In this document: positions 1 through 8,272 of the stretch, piece after piece
Position numbering within the stretch: position 1 is the stretch's first letter
How the letters are laid out: each line of letters starts with the position of its first letter
NCBI GenBank assembly: GCA_002840245.1
Contig: PHAA01000024.1
Coordinates: forward strand, 1 to 64,000
Origin: Firmicutes bacterium HGW-Firmicutes-15
GTDB taxonomy: Bacteria > Bacillota > Syntrophomonadia > Syntrophomonadales > Syntrophomonadaceae
Length of the DNA: 64,000 nt
Direction of reading: 5' to 3'
The notes under the pieces: model-generated
Databases searched by the model: none
What the model was told of the DNA's origin: nothing
The model's input: the letters and a program-made list of their open reading frames with translations, nothing else
Translations under genes and position numbers: made by a program

Positions 1-638
1 GCCCCCAGTGTCAGGGAGCCGGTCAGGTTCGTTCCGTACAGAGCACACCATTTGGACGTTTTGAGACGGTTCGGCCGTGCGGCCAATGTAACGGCGAAGG
101 TAAAATAATTGAGAAACCCTGTACAGCCTGTAAAGGCCAAGGGAAAGTTAAAAAGAAACGTCATATTAGTGTGCGTATTCCAGCGGGGATTGATACCGGT
201 TCTCGCCTGAGAATCCAGTCTGAGGGAGAAGTAGGGTTAATGGGTGGGCCACCGGGGGATTTGTTCATTGTTATTGTAGTAAAACCCCATGCCAGGTTCC
301 AAAGAGATGGCTATACCCTAATATGCAGCCAGGAAATTGATTTTATTCAGGCAACCTTGGGGGCGGAGATAGACATACCGCTGCTGGGAGGGAGCGAACA
401 TAAGCTGATTGTTCCTGAAGGTACTCAGCCCGGCGACATTATTACTGTTAAAAATAAAGGAATACCTCACCTTCATAGTCATCGCAGTGGTGATTTAAAG
501 GTACTAATAAATGTTAAAATTCCTACTCGTCTTAGTAAGAGACAAAAAGAACTACTAGCCGGGTTCTTTAATGAGAGCGAAGATAAGGAAGCCAACAAAA
601 AAGGCTTGTTTGATAAGTTGAAGGATGCAATGGGCTAA
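1..638 (+). CDS. dnaJ: Chaperone protein DnaJ, C-terminal part (5' end outside window)
   Basis: Hsp40 co-chaperone that delivers unfolded proteins to DnaK and stimulates its ATPase. The reading frame is open from base 3, so the gene is cut by the window edge. The first residues are the second half of the DnaJ zinc-finger region: CQGAGQV, then CGQCNGEG and CTACKGQG, three of the four CxxCxGxG repeats being partly or wholly visible. The substrate-binding C-terminal domains follow (GDLFIVIVVKPH, RSGDLKVLINVKIP). The J domain and G/F region are not in the window. Followed 14 bases later by prmA, the usual Firmicutes order. Confidence 0.97.
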   Translation, partial: PQCQGAGQVRSVQSTPFGRFETVRPCGQCNGEGKIIEKPCTACKGQGKVKKKRHISVRIPAGIDTGSRLRIQSEGEVGLMGGPPGDLFIVIVVKPHARFQRDGYTLICSQEIDFIQATLGAEIDIPLLGGSEHKLIVPEGTQPGDIITVKNKGIPHLHSHRSGDLKVLINVKIPTRLSKRQKELLAGFFNESEDKEANKKGLFDKLKDAMG

Positions 639-652
639 GAGGAGATGCATTG

Positions 653-1576
653 ATGGAGTGGAAAGAGTATAGTGTCTTAACTGATGGAATATGTGTTGAA
701 GCAATTGCCGGGGTACTTCATAGTATGGGCTCAGGTGGGGTTGTGATTGAAGATCCCCAGGCAGCTAGGAAGTATGTCAATAAGGATGGCTGGAAGCCGG
801 AATCGGTTTCCCCTGATTTTCTTAACCATGAATTTGTAGTGGTTAAGGCTTATTTTCTGGCTGACAAACAAATAATGGAGGAGCTTAACAAATCCATTAA
901 ACTAGTGGAAAACACCTTTGGGGTTAAGTGTAAGGTCTTTGTGGAAGAGATGAGAAGCGAGGACTGGGAAGACACTTGGAAAAAGTATTATCATACCTTT
1001 AAGATAGGGGAAAGACTAATAATTAAACCCTCGTGGGAGGAATACGTGCCAATTGAACATGAAGTGGTCGTTAATATCGATCCAGGTATGGCATTTGGTA
1101 CGGGCATACACGCCTCGACTCGTTTTTGTCTAAGATTTATAGACCAGTACGTTAAGGGTGGAGAGAGAATTGTTGATGCCGGCTGTGGATCGGGAATACT
1201 ATCTATAGCCGCGGCTAAACTGGGTGCTGCCTCAATATTCGCGATGGATGTCGATGACCTAGCGGTTCGTATCGCCCATGAAAATGTCACTTTAAATAAG
1301 TTGAATGATGTAATCCAGGTAGAAGAGGGCGATATTGTAGAAGCAATGCAGGGCCGGGAAGTCGATATTGTGCTGGCTAATATCACCGCCGATGTGGTTG
1401 TTATGCTGATACCTGAGGCAGCCAAAGTACTTTGTACTGGGGGTTACCTGTTCGGGTCCGGCATAGTTGACAGCCGTTGGCCAGGGGTCAAAAAGCAGTT
1501 GGAAGCACATGGTTTTGAGATTGAACAAGTCTTGCAGGATGTCGACTGGATAGGCGTAGCCGCGCGCAAATTATAA
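653..1576 (+). CDS. prmA: Ribosomal protein L11 methyltransferase
   Basis: Trimethylates ribosomal protein L11 using S-adenosylmethionine. The N-terminal L11-recognition domain (about residues 1-110) is followed by the Rossmann methyltransferase domain with PGMAFGTGIHAST and the SAM-binding DAGCGSGILSIAAA, then NITAD (the NPPY-like catalytic loop of this family). Length of 307 aa fits the family. A TTG lies just before the ATG; the ATG at 653 is preferred because GGAG at 641-644 is 8 bases upstream and it gives the conserved MEWKEYSV start. Co-directional with dnaJ and mtaB. The rsmE gene that often sits between prmA and mtaB in Firmicutes is absent: only 63 bases separate the two. Confidence 0.95.
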   Translation: MEWKEYSVLTDGICVEAIAGVLHSMGSGGVVIEDPQAARKYVNKDGWKPESVSPDFLNHEFVVVKAYFLADKQIMEELNKSIKLVENTFGVKCKVFVEEMRSEDWEDTWKKYYHTFKIGERLIIKPSWEEYVPIEHEVVVNIDPGMAFGTGIHASTRFCLRFIDQYVKGGERIVDAGCGSGILSIAAAKLGAASIFAMDVDDLAVRIAHENVTLNKLNDVIQVEEGDIVEAMQGREVDIVLANITADVVVMLIPEAAKVLCTGGYLFGSGIVDSRWPGVKKQLEAHGFEIEQVLQDVDWIGVAARKL

Positions 1577-1639
1577 GCGTGACAAAAGAAATCTTCTCAT
1601 GTCAATCTTATTATTTATTAATGAGTAAGGAAGTAAACT

Positions 1640-2953
1640 GTGAGAAAAATAGCATTTCATACCCTGGGCTGTAAGGTCAATCAGGTAGAAACTGAACAAA
1701 TGATAGAGGAATTTACCAAGCGGGGTTACCGGATTGTAGAATTTGGTGACCCTGCTGATGTTTGTATCATAAATACTTGCACTGTAACCCATATTAGCGA
1801 CCGTAAATCACGAGCTATGCTCAGGAGAGCTGTCAGGGCTAATCCAGATGCGCTGGTCGTAGCAACTGGTTGCGTGGCTCAGGTGGATGCAGATCAACTT
1901 ACTAAAATTGAAGGCATTGGTCTGATTGTAGGTAACCATGATAAAGATCATATTGCGGATATAGTTGATGATTTCATTATGGAAAAAGAAGCAGGCCAAC
2001 AGGTTTGGGTAGAGCCAATATGCTTGACCGATAGCTTGCGGCCAGTCCTGTATTCTCAATCGCACCTGCGAACCCGTGCTTTTGTTAAAATACAGGATGG
2101 GTGCCAGAGTTTTTGTTCCTATTGTATCGTACCTTTCGCTCGGGGGCCAGTTCGTAGTAAGGCTCCTGATGACGTGATAGCTGAGATAAGTCAATTAATC
2201 TGTTTGGGCTACCGAGAGATAGTTTTGACCGGGATTCATACTGGTTTATATGGAGTGGATTTACCAGGGTGGAATATCACCAGACTTTTAGAAAAAATCC
2301 TCTGGAATATCTCTGGAGATTATCGCATTCGCCTCAGCTCCATAGAACCGCTGGAATTAAATGATCAACTAATTGCGCTGATGGCAGGTGATAAGCGCCT
2401 CTGCCGGCATTTTCATATACCCTTACAGAGTGGCAGTGATCGTATTCTTACCTCCATGCGCCGGAGATATAACCGAGAATACTACCGGGATCTGGTTCTC
2501 AAAACTGCTGCATTAATTCCGGGCGCAGCCTTTACTGCAGATGTTATGGTAGGCTATCCTACTGAAACCGAATTGGATTTCCAGGATACCTATGATCTGA
2601 TTAAGGACTTGCCCCTCTATGAATTGCACGTATTTAAGTATTCCCCGCGTGCCGGCACCAGTGCCGCCATCTTGGTTCCCCAGATAGCACCAGCGGAAAA
2701 ACAGAGCCGAAGTGAAGCCTTGTTGGATTTGGGAAGGAAGAAGAAAAAACATTTCCTGCAAGAATTCGTAGGACAAGATTTGTCGGTACTGGTGGAACGG
2801 AAATTATCCCGTGGCATCTATGCCGGGATCAGTGACAATTATATCGAAGTGCATTTTTCCTCTTCGGAGGAATTAATAGGGGAGTTTGTGCAAGTCACAC
2901 TTAGCGAAGTAGGAGAGAATCATGGGAATGGTGTTATGCATTCTAGGGACTAG
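1640..2953 (+). CDS. mtaB: tRNA (N6-L-threonylcarbamoyladenosine(37)-C2)-methylthiotransferase MtaB
   Basis: Radical-SAM enzyme that methylthiolates t6A37 to ms2t6A in tRNAs reading ANN codons. The N-terminal UPF0004 domain carries the extra cluster cysteines (FHTLGCKVNQ, NTCTVT, TGCVAQ). The radical-SAM motif CxxxCxxC is at C155, C159 and C162 within DGCQSFCSYCIVP. A C-terminal TRAM-like domain follows. Length of 437 aa is typical (B. subtilis YqeV class). GTG start at 1640 is supported by AAGGA about 8 bases upstream. It ends the housekeeping block; the accessory island begins just after it. Confidence 0.94.
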   Translation: MRKIAFHTLGCKVNQVETEQMIEEFTKRGYRIVEFGDPADVCIINTCTVTHISDRKSRAMLRRAVRANPDALVVATGCVAQVDADQLTKIEGIGLIVGNHDKDHIADIVDDFIMEKEAGQQVWVEPICLTDSLRPVLYSQSHLRTRAFVKIQDGCQSFCSYCIVPFARGPVRSKAPDDVIAEISQLICLGYREIVLTGIHTGLYGVDLPGWNITRLLEKILWNISGDYRIRLSSIEPLELNDQLIALMAGDKRLCRHFHIPLQSGSDRILTSMRRRYNREYYRDLVLKTAALIPGAAFTADVMVGYPTETELDFQDTYDLIKDLPLYELHVFKYSPRAGTSAAILVPQIAPAEKQSRSEALLDLGRKKKKHFLQEFVGQDLSVLVERKLSRGIYAGISDNYIEVHFSSSEELIGEFVQVTLSEVGENHGNGVMHSRD

Positions 2954-3083
2954 ATTAAACCAAGGGACAGCCCATTTACTCCTATCGGTTGACAAACACA
3001 TAGGATTTTTTATAATTAAAACAAGGAAACAAAGAAAGCGGTATATCTTTGCGAACGAATGCATATGATAAGGAGGGAACAGT

Positions 3084-3461
3084 ATGGAACGGGTTACCGT
3101 AAGGAGTGAAGCGAATATGAAAAGAAAGATTATTAGTGTTTCCATCAAACGGCAAGTGACAATTCCGCAGAAGTATTTTGAAGCCCTCGGCTTTCATAAT
3201 GAAGCAGAATGCATTCTTCAGGAAGACGGCATCCTGATCAGACCAGTTCGGGATATAAACAGCGGAGAATTCTCCGAGCAAATACTGGCCGATCTCATTT
3301 CTCAGGGACTTTCGGGTCAGGAACTACTGGAACACTTCAAGGAGCAGAGCAAAAAGGTACGTCCCGCCGTAAAGAAACTCATTGCACAAGCGGATGCCCT
3401 GGTAAAAAGCGGTGAGGGTAAGATATCGCTGGATGAGGTGTTTGGAGCGGAGGATCATTAG
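3084..3461 (+). CDS. AbrB/SpoVT-type antitoxin of a type II toxin-antitoxin pair
   Basis: A 125-aa protein whose N-terminal half matches the swapped-hairpin AbrB fold: VSIKRQVTIPQKYFEALGF followed by an acidic strand and ILIRPV. AbrB-type antitoxins bind their own promoter through this fold and bind the toxin through the C-terminal tail, here helical and charged (residues about 55-125). A strong Shine-Dalgarno AAGGAGG lies at 3071-3077. ATG at 3117 is a possible internal start. The next gene begins one base after this stop codon and is a RelE/ParE-type toxin, which fixes the interpretation. First gene of the accessory island after mtaB. Confidence 0.75.
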   Translation: MERVTVRSEANMKRKIISVSIKRQVTIPQKYFEALGFHNEAECILQEDGILIRPVRDINSGEFSEQILADLISQGLSGQELLEHFKEQSKKVRPAVKKLIAQADALVKSGEGKISLDEVFGAEDH

Positions 3462-3754
3462 ATGTATGAACTCCGCTTCACCAAAGCAGCAGAAAAGTAT
3501 TTCAAAAAGATCAGAGAAAAGAGGTTGAAATCGGCATTTCGGAGTGCTCTCTAAGTGCAATCAGCCGTGACCCGTATGCCGGAGGTCTTAAAACAGGGGA
3601 TCTAGCAGGAATCTATTGTTATGATGTTTATTACAACGGGACAAATTACGAAATTGCCTATCGGATCTATGAGGATGACGATAAAATCATAGTGATTATT
3701 CTTGCCGGAACAAGGGAAAATTTCTATGTTGAACTTAAACGCTATATGAAGTAA
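3462..3754 (+). pseudogene. RelE/ParE-family toxin, frameshifted by a CT-repeat expansion
   Basis: The frame opened at ATG 3462 reads MYELRFTKAAEKYFKK and ends early at TAA 3552-3554. The rest of the toxin is in the -1 frame: AISRDPYAGGLKTGDLAGIY through ILAGTRENFYVELKRYMK, stop 3752-3754. Removing one CT from the CTCTCT tract at 3547-3552 joins the halves as FRSALSAISRDPY and gives a 96-aa protein, the normal length of this family of ribosome-dependent mRNases. As written the toxin is inactive while the antitoxin upstream is intact. A recent two-base expansion or a sequencing error are both possible; the rest of the frame is undamaged, which argues for a recent event. Confidence 0.8.
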
Positions 3755-3974
3755 GAATCGAGTCGAAAAGGAAGCAAAAGCCGTCACTGCTGTTATAATA
3801 TCGCCAGAAGAAAAGTTGAGGACTACTGAAACAAGCGTGAACGCATTTGTGAATTCTTAAAGTATAATATTAGCTCTGAATCCATCGGAAATATGTCATG
3901 TTGGAATGAACAAGCAGGGTTGGCGAATATATTAAAGGAATTGGCTTTCAGAAATCATTGAAATATCATGTCTA

Positions 3975-4055
3975 GGTGAACTGAACCAACAAAAATGGAC
4001 ATTGAGAAAATACCCCCAATCGTAGGATAATAAAACAAAGATTGGGGGTATCATT
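3975..4055 (+). mobile_element. Probable IS-end remnant with a C5/G5 hairpin
   Basis: TGAACTGAACCAACAAAAATG at about 3977 resembles the terminal repeat of IS3-type elements. It is followed by a perfect 12-bp inverted repeat, ATACCCCCAATC at 4010-4021 and GATTGGGGGTAT at 4040-4051, around an 18-base loop. An ATG at 4056 opens only 43 codons that match no transposase I recognise. The rest of 3755-4214 holds no gene: a 27-codon open stretch at about 3776-3860 is unrecognised. Assignment to an IS family is inference from end similarity. Confidence 0.35.
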
Positions 4056-4223
4056 ATGTCGATTTATAGCATGCTTAAAATGGTTTTATGTATGTATTTA
4101 TCAACTTTGTTTTGCAGCCAATACAACCAACCAAATAAAAACCTCACTATTATAAATGCTAAGAGAAACTCCATCTTTCACGCGTAGTAGTTTATGAAAG
4201 GGATTTGAAGGGAGGTGGAGGCT

Positions 4224-4769
4224 TTGGAATATTCTCAGGTTGAGTTTGTTCGGGGGATAAGAAACAAGGATTCAGCCGCTTATGAGTACATGATAGGCAA
4301 GTATACGAAGACGATTTACTGCCTGGCGTACAATATTCTGTCGGAATCGCACAGCAAGGAAGACATAGAGGAATGCGTAGCCGATGTTTTTCTCGATGCC
4401 TGGATTAAGATTGCCGAGTTCAATGAAGAGCGGGCGAACTTCAGAACATGGCTGCTTATTTTGACTAAGTACAAGGCACTAACATACAGACGCAAGAAAC
4501 GCCTGGGCAATATCGTAGATATGGCGGATGTCGAGATAAAGGACGACATTAATCTGGAAAAGCAGGTAATTCTGAGACAGGATCAGGAACAGGTGATGGA
4601 AATAATTAGTTCCTTTCAAAAGACCGACCGGGAGATATTTGTCAGAAGATTTTTTCTGGGTGAAAAGATCAATGACCTCGCGAGAGTCTTCAATCTATCC
4701 CGGGCTGCCATCGATAACAGGCTGCACCGGGGAAGAAAGATCATAAAGGAGGGTTTGCACTATGAATGA
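4224..4769 (+). CDS. ECF-type RNA polymerase sigma factor
   Basis: Sigma-70 family, extracytoplasmic-function group: directs RNA polymerase to a small regulon in response to a signal passed through a membrane anti-sigma factor. Region 2 is seen as AYEYMIGKYTKTIYCLAYNILS...DIEECVADVFLDAW and FRTWLLILTKYKALTYRRKK; region 4 as EIFVRRFFLGEKINDLARVFNLSRAAIDNRLHRGRK. About 181 aa, normal for the group. An upstream GTG at 4215 lies inside the Shine-Dalgarno GGGAGGTG, so the TTG at 4224, 7 bases downstream, is the better start. The stop overlaps the start of the next gene by 8 bases, the usual sigma/anti-sigma arrangement. Confidence 0.85.
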   Translation: MEYSQVEFVRGIRNKDSAAYEYMIGKYTKTIYCLAYNILSESHSKEDIEECVADVFLDAWIKIAEFNEERANFRTWLLILTKYKALTYRRKKRLGNIVDMADVEIKDDINLEKQVILRQDQEQVMEIISSFQKTDREIFVRRFFLGEKINDLARVFNLSRAAIDNRLHRGRKIIKEGLHYE

Positions 4770-6105
4770 AGACAAAATGATCGTTATGCTGAGCAATCTT
4801 GACGATGATCTGATAGAGAAGGAGATAGACAATCTGATGGACGGAGTTGAATGCGATATGGAATCGATAAACAGAAAAGCAAATCAAAAACTTGAAAAGT
4901 ACAACAGGAAAATGAAATTCAGAAAGATCCTGCCGTATGCAGCAGCGGTTTGCTTATGCTTCATATGTATCAATACGGTGTATGCAGATGAGATATCCCA
5001 GGCGCTTAGGAGCTTTTTCAACAAGACCCCTGTATATTCAACCATGGTGGACGGCGGGGCATATTACCTGAAGGGTAGCCTGGTACTGGATGACAACCTG
5101 GCTATCGATAGCTTTATGGTTTCCGAAGGCAGACTCGATATGGAATTAGCTTCGAAGCTAGGCATTGAAGTCCTTGACGATATGAAAATAATACCGAAGG
5201 ATGTTCCGGATGCTCAATATGTCATGGGCGGCTATTCTGAGGATGGCAACAACAAGTATTTTTTCAGTTTTATGAATGGCAAGGAAAACAACAATAATAT
5301 CAAACCATTCAAAGCCTTTGATTTGCTGGTGGGCGGCAAAACATATGCGGTCACTCTTGATGAGGCAAAGAGCCTTGACCGCGCCCAAAAGCTGTCAGCC
5401 AGCGAAGCAACATCAAACAACATTGACATGGTCACTGTTGGTGCGAATAGCATAGAGAAAAATGGCAAGCAGGCTGTTCAGCTAATTGCATCTTTCAAGA
5501 ATAAAGATATGAAACTCAGTAGATTCGGCCAGCCGGTCGATACAACCGTCAAGAATGTAGTTGAGAATGTGGGTAACGGCATTGAAGCGACCGGAACCGG
5601 ATCAAGGACAGAAGATATCTATGCGACTGATAAAAGCGGTACCAAGTACAAATTGGAAGTTCCGGCTGATGCCAAGGCTGCGCCCGTAACTACCTTTGAG
5701 ACAGGCGCGTCAAAAGACAGCCAGCTTACGATTAATCTGCCTGCTCTGCTGGCGACTTATCAAAAGTCCGTCGATAATTTTAGAGTAGACATTCCCAAGG
5801 ATGGCGAAACAATCCTCAATCATGAGGTGGATCTAATCGCTCAGAAGGCAGTAGCCAAGAGCATTAAAAGGCTTTCTCCGAAATCCGCAGAGCTCGTATT
5901 CCAGCTCAACACAGGAGACGAGAAATATGTCGGCATCAGATCCTTCCAGGTGCACGACAAGGACATGAAGAAGATTTCTTCAGAATTTAGCGGTGACACG
6001 GCTGTCATGACTATTGAGTTCGACAAGGCTGTCGATGCTCTTGATCTGGAAATATCCTGGCCCAGTTTCGTTATGAACGGTAACTGGACGATCAATATGA
6101 AATAA
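4762..6105 (+). CDS. Membrane-anchored anti-sigma-like protein (DUF4179-like)
   Basis: A 447-aa protein with a cytoplasmic N-terminus of about 55 acidic/basic residues, one transmembrane helix (ILPYAAAVCLCFICINTVYA, about 56-75) and a large outer domain of about 370 residues. This is the layout of anti-sigma factors partnered with ECF sigmas in Clostridia, many with a DUF4179 outer domain. Translationally coupled to the sigma gene (8-base overlap, ATG within GCACTATGAATG). Likely sequesters the sigma factor at the membrane and senses an envelope signal; this role is inferred from layout. No catalytic motif is visible in the outer domain. Confidence 0.65.
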   Translation: MNEDKMIVMLSNLDDDLIEKEIDNLMDGVECDMESINRKANQKLEKYNRKMKFRKILPYAAAVCLCFICINTVYADEISQALRSFFNKTPVYSTMVDGGAYYLKGSLVLDDNLAIDSFMVSEGRLDMELASKLGIEVLDDMKIIPKDVPDAQYVMGGYSEDGNNKYFFSFMNGKENNNNIKPFKAFDLLVGGKTYAVTLDEAKSLDRAQKLSASEATSNNIDMVTVGANSIEKNGKQAVQLIASFKNKDMKLSRFGQPVDTTVKNVVENVGNGIEATGTGSRTEDIYATDKSGTKYKLEVPADAKAAPVTTFETGASKDSQLTINLPALLATYQKSVDNFRVDIPKDGETILNHEVDLIAQKAVAKSIKRLSPKSAELVFQLNTGDEKYVGIRSFQVHDKDMKKISSEFSGDTAVMTIEFDKAVDALDLEISWPSFVMNGNWTINMK

Positions 6106-6222
6106 ACGATAAGGGAAGCAGGAGGAAGTAAGGCAGTGTGAAAAGCCTTGGTACTAGAAACTACAAATATTGATTTTAAATTGGTTCAAAAACAATAAAT
6201 AGCGGGCTGGATTCGGCTTTAA

Positions 6223-6284
6223 TATGCTCCCCCTTAAAATAGACAGGTAATTAGAATTATAACTGTTACGGAAGGGGGAGCATA
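6223..6284 (+). repeat. C5/G5 inverted repeat, possible IS-end or MITE remnant
   Basis: Perfect 13-bp inverted repeat, TATGCTCCCCCTT at 6223-6235 and AAGGGGGAGCATA at 6272-6284, 36 bases apart. The inner sequence TTAAAATAGACAGG resembles IS3-family left ends, and AAGGGGGAG could have served as the Shine-Dalgarno of a lost orfA. The remaining sequence 6106-6448 has no gene I can support. A similar hairpin at 4010-4051 stands on the other side of the sigma/anti-sigma pair. Confidence 0.4.
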
Positions 6285-6448
6285 TCAATATTAACTGATT
6301 CAGTTCAAATTTATAGGAGGGCTACTTTTACTGGCCTTTTAAATAAAAAAGCACATCATAGTCGAGAGCTGACAGAGGAATGTTCATTTTGTGGGCTCTT
6401 TTTGATTAGTTTGATATAATGGTAAAAAATAACTGGAGTATTTGTAAG

Positions 6449-6865
6449 ATGAGGTTACCTAGAGAGAAGAATAAAAGTGGATTGCCACTTTGTTTTATGA
6501 GAAATCAAACGGCAGGAAACGTAATATATTATTTTCCTTTATGTATCCTGCTAATCGGGATTATAATACATATTGTAGGTTTGTTTAATTTAATAAATAA
6601 AGAAATTTATTCATTGTGGAATGTCTGGGTGGATGTTTCGATGTTATTCATCGACATTTCAGCTTTTTATGGCCTCTTGACTAATAAAAAGTGGGGTTAT
6701 TATGAATCAATTGCAATTTTTATAATTTTCGGGTTAGTACAGTTGTTCCTAGGTGTTTTTTCTATTGCAACGCGGGGTAATATACCCTTTGAGATTCAGA
6801 ATCTGGGAGCCCTTATTGTTTGTGTTATTGCAGCCATATGTTTATGTTTAAATAACGATAAATAG
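6449..6865 (+). CDS. Hypothetical integral membrane protein
   Basis: About 138 aa with four predicted hydrophobic segments: YYFPLCILLIGIIIHIVGLF, a VWVDVSMLFIDISAFYGLL stretch, SIAIFIIFGLVQLFLGVF and GALIVCVIAAICLCL. No recognised domain. The upstream ATG at 6419 overlaps a TATAAT (6415-6420), so the ATG at 6449, preceded by GGAG at 6435-6438, is the likelier start. Base composition is more AT-rich than the housekeeping genes, consistent with acquired DNA. Function unknown. Confidence 0.55.
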   Translation: MRLPREKNKSGLPLCFMRNQTAGNVIYYFPLCILLIGIIIHIVGLFNLINKEIYSLWNVWVDVSMLFIDISAFYGLLTNKKWGYYESIAIFIIFGLVQLFLGVFSIATRGNIPFEIQNLGALIVCVIAAICLCLNNDK

Positions 6866-6916
6866 GTTAATAGGTCATTTGATAAGGAAATAATTTAGTA
6901 TTTGGGGTTTAATAAA

Positions 6917-7651
6917 ATGAATAGAACAGTATTAATAACTGGCGGGGCCAAAGGAATAGGAAAAGCAATATCGGAGGTTTTTGCCCAAAATCACTACAAT
7001 GTAGTGATAAACTATTTTAGCTCAGAGAAAGCTGCCCAAAAGTTAGAAAAAGATCTGCTAGAACGAGGGTTTTCTGCGCTTGCAATTTGTGCTGATGTAA
7101 CCAAAAGAGGTGAAATAGAGAAACTGATTGATACTGTTCATTGGGCTTTTGGTTCAATTGATGTTTTAGTAAATAATGCAGGTATCTCTCAAAATAAACT
7201 TTTCACTGATACTACTGAGGAAGAATGGGACTCAATGATAAATGTCCATTTGAAAGGTATGTATAATTGCAGTCAAATGGTTGTTCCTGAAATGGTTAGA
7301 AAAAAGCAAGGCAAAATCATTAATATTTCATCCATATGGGGTATGGTGGGTGCTTCATGCGAGGTCAGCTATTCAACTGCAAAAGCCGGAATGATTGGTT
7401 TCACTAAAGCTTTAGCAAAAGAATTAGGCCCTTCAAATATTCAAGTAAATTGTGTTGCACCAGGTGTAATTGAAACTGAAATGATGGATTCCTTCACAGA
7501 AGAAGAGAAGGGCATGATGATAGAACAAACACCACTAATGAGGTTTGGTAAAGCCGAAGAAATAGCAAATTTGGTATTCTATCTGGCCCAACCTGGAGCT
7601 GATTTCATTACCGGTCAAGTGATTAGCTCGAATGGAGGATTAGTTATTTAA
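6917..7651 (+). CDS. Short-chain dehydrogenase/reductase, FabG-like
   Basis: Classical SDR of about 244 aa that reduces a carbonyl with NAD(P)H. Cofactor motif TGGAKGIGKA near the N-terminus, NNAG in the fold-stabilising position, catalytic Ser in INISSIWG, and Tyr/Lys in YSTAKAG. The C-terminal FITGQVISSNGG is typical of 3-oxoacyl-ACP reductases, but the substrate cannot be set from sequence. The ATG at 6917 is preferred over the TTG at 6902. It stands alone, not next to other fatty-acid genes, between a membrane protein and a terminator hairpin, so a role in primary FASII is doubtful. Confidence 0.8.
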   Translation: MNRTVLITGGAKGIGKAISEVFAQNHYNVVINYFSSEKAAQKLEKDLLERGFSALAICADVTKRGEIEKLIDTVHWAFGSIDVLVNNAGISQNKLFTDTTEEEWDSMINVHLKGMYNCSQMVVPEMVRKKQGKIINISSIWGMVGASCEVSYSTAKAGMIGFTKALAKELGPSNIQVNCVAPGVIETEMMDSFTEEEKGMMIEQTPLMRFGKAEEIANLVFYLAQPGADFITGQVISSNGGLVI

Positions 7652-7747
7652 ATGTCTTATATATTGATATTTTAACGGCGACTTTTTGGTAGGCTGGTTG
7701 AAAATGTGATTATCAGGTCATTGATTGATACGAAAATGTAATAAAAA

Positions 7748-7797
7748 ACCTCCGATCAAGGTGTAGATTACCTCTTGGCTGGAGGTATTTTAATTTT
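7748..7797 (+). terminator. Intrinsic terminator after the SDR gene
   Basis: ACCTCC at 7748-7753 pairs with GGAGGT at 7781-7786, with an inner CAAG/CTTG extension, followed by ATTTTAATTTT. It separates the SDR gene from the blaI promoter. Confidence 0.6.
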
Positions 7798-7818
7798 GTA
7801 AATAAAAGTAAATATCTG

Positions 7819-7868
7819 TTGACACTTGGAGGTTACAGATGTAAACTGTAGCAAGGTTACATCTGTAA
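7819..7868 (+). promoter_or_regulatory. Promoter with twin BlaI/MecI-type operator
   Basis: TTGACA at 7819-7824 and, 17 bases on, TAAACT at 7842-7847 form a sigma-A promoter. Two copies of the TACAnnTGTA operator of the BlaI/MecI family, TACAGATGTA at 7834-7843 and TACATCTGTA at 7858-7867, have centres 24 bases apart and are reverse complements of each other. The first covers the -10 box and the second lies downstream of it, so repressor binding should block the promoter and the downstream pair is predicted to be autoregulated. Confidence 0.75.
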
Positions 7869-7888
7869 CTTTAAAGGAGGGGTTAGAT

Positions 7889-8272
7889 ATGAAGTTGTTA
7901 ATTTCAAAGATAACTGATTCGGAAGTTGAAGTATTGCGTGTATTATGGGAAGCAGGCCGTGAGCTTCCTATTGCTGATATTAGAAAAACACTGGAGCGGA
8001 CAAGCAATTGGGAAACCTCTACAATAAAAACCTTGCTGCGCAGACTCTGTGAAAAGGGTGTGGTTTTAGCGACTAAAAAAGAAGTGTTCTATTACCGACC
8101 TGCGGTTAGCGAGGCAGAGTATAACGATCATACTACCCAAAACTTAATTGACCGTTTGTACTCTGGCAGTGCCAAAAATCTTGTGGCGTCTCTCTTAGGG
8201 AGTAAAAAGCTTAATGATCTAGACATTGAAGAACTGCGTACTCTATTTAAGGTAGGTGATAGAGATGAATGA
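7889..8272 (+). CDS. BlaI/MecI-family transcriptional repressor
   Basis: About 127 aa winged-helix repressor: ITDSEVEVLRVLWEAG (helix 1), PIADIRKTLE, then the recognition region NWETSTIKTLLRRLCEKGVV and a beta wing, ending in a dimerisation helix. Family members are inactivated when a partner M56 membrane protease is triggered by beta-lactam or another wall signal. ATG at 7889 follows AAAGGAGGGG; the longer frame from TTG 7826 would run through the operator and is rejected. Overlaps the M56 gene by 8 bases. The operator pair directly upstream supports self-repression. Confidence 0.88.
   Translation: MKLLISKITDSEVEVLRVLWEAGRELPIADIRKTLERTSNWETSTIKTLLRRLCEKGVVLATKKEVFYYRPAVSEAEYNDHTTQNLIDRLYSGSAKNLVASLLGSKKLNDLDIEELRTLFKVGDRDE

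Noticed and set aside
991-1425. 144-aa minus-strand frame, as an example of antisense frames across the housekeeping genes
   Set aside because: Shadow of prmA; low-complexity Ser/Ile/Thr composition and no start signals.
3498-3512. Programmed -1 frameshift site (C AAA AAG) joining the two toxin halves
   Set aside because: Shifting there gives DQRKEVEIG in place of the family-like helix; removing one CT at 3547-3552 gives a better protein, so a mutation or error is more likely than recoding.
4164-4186. ECF-type autoregulatory promoter (GAAAC...CGTA) before the sigma gene
   Set aside because: Spacer is 14 bases instead of the usual 16-17.
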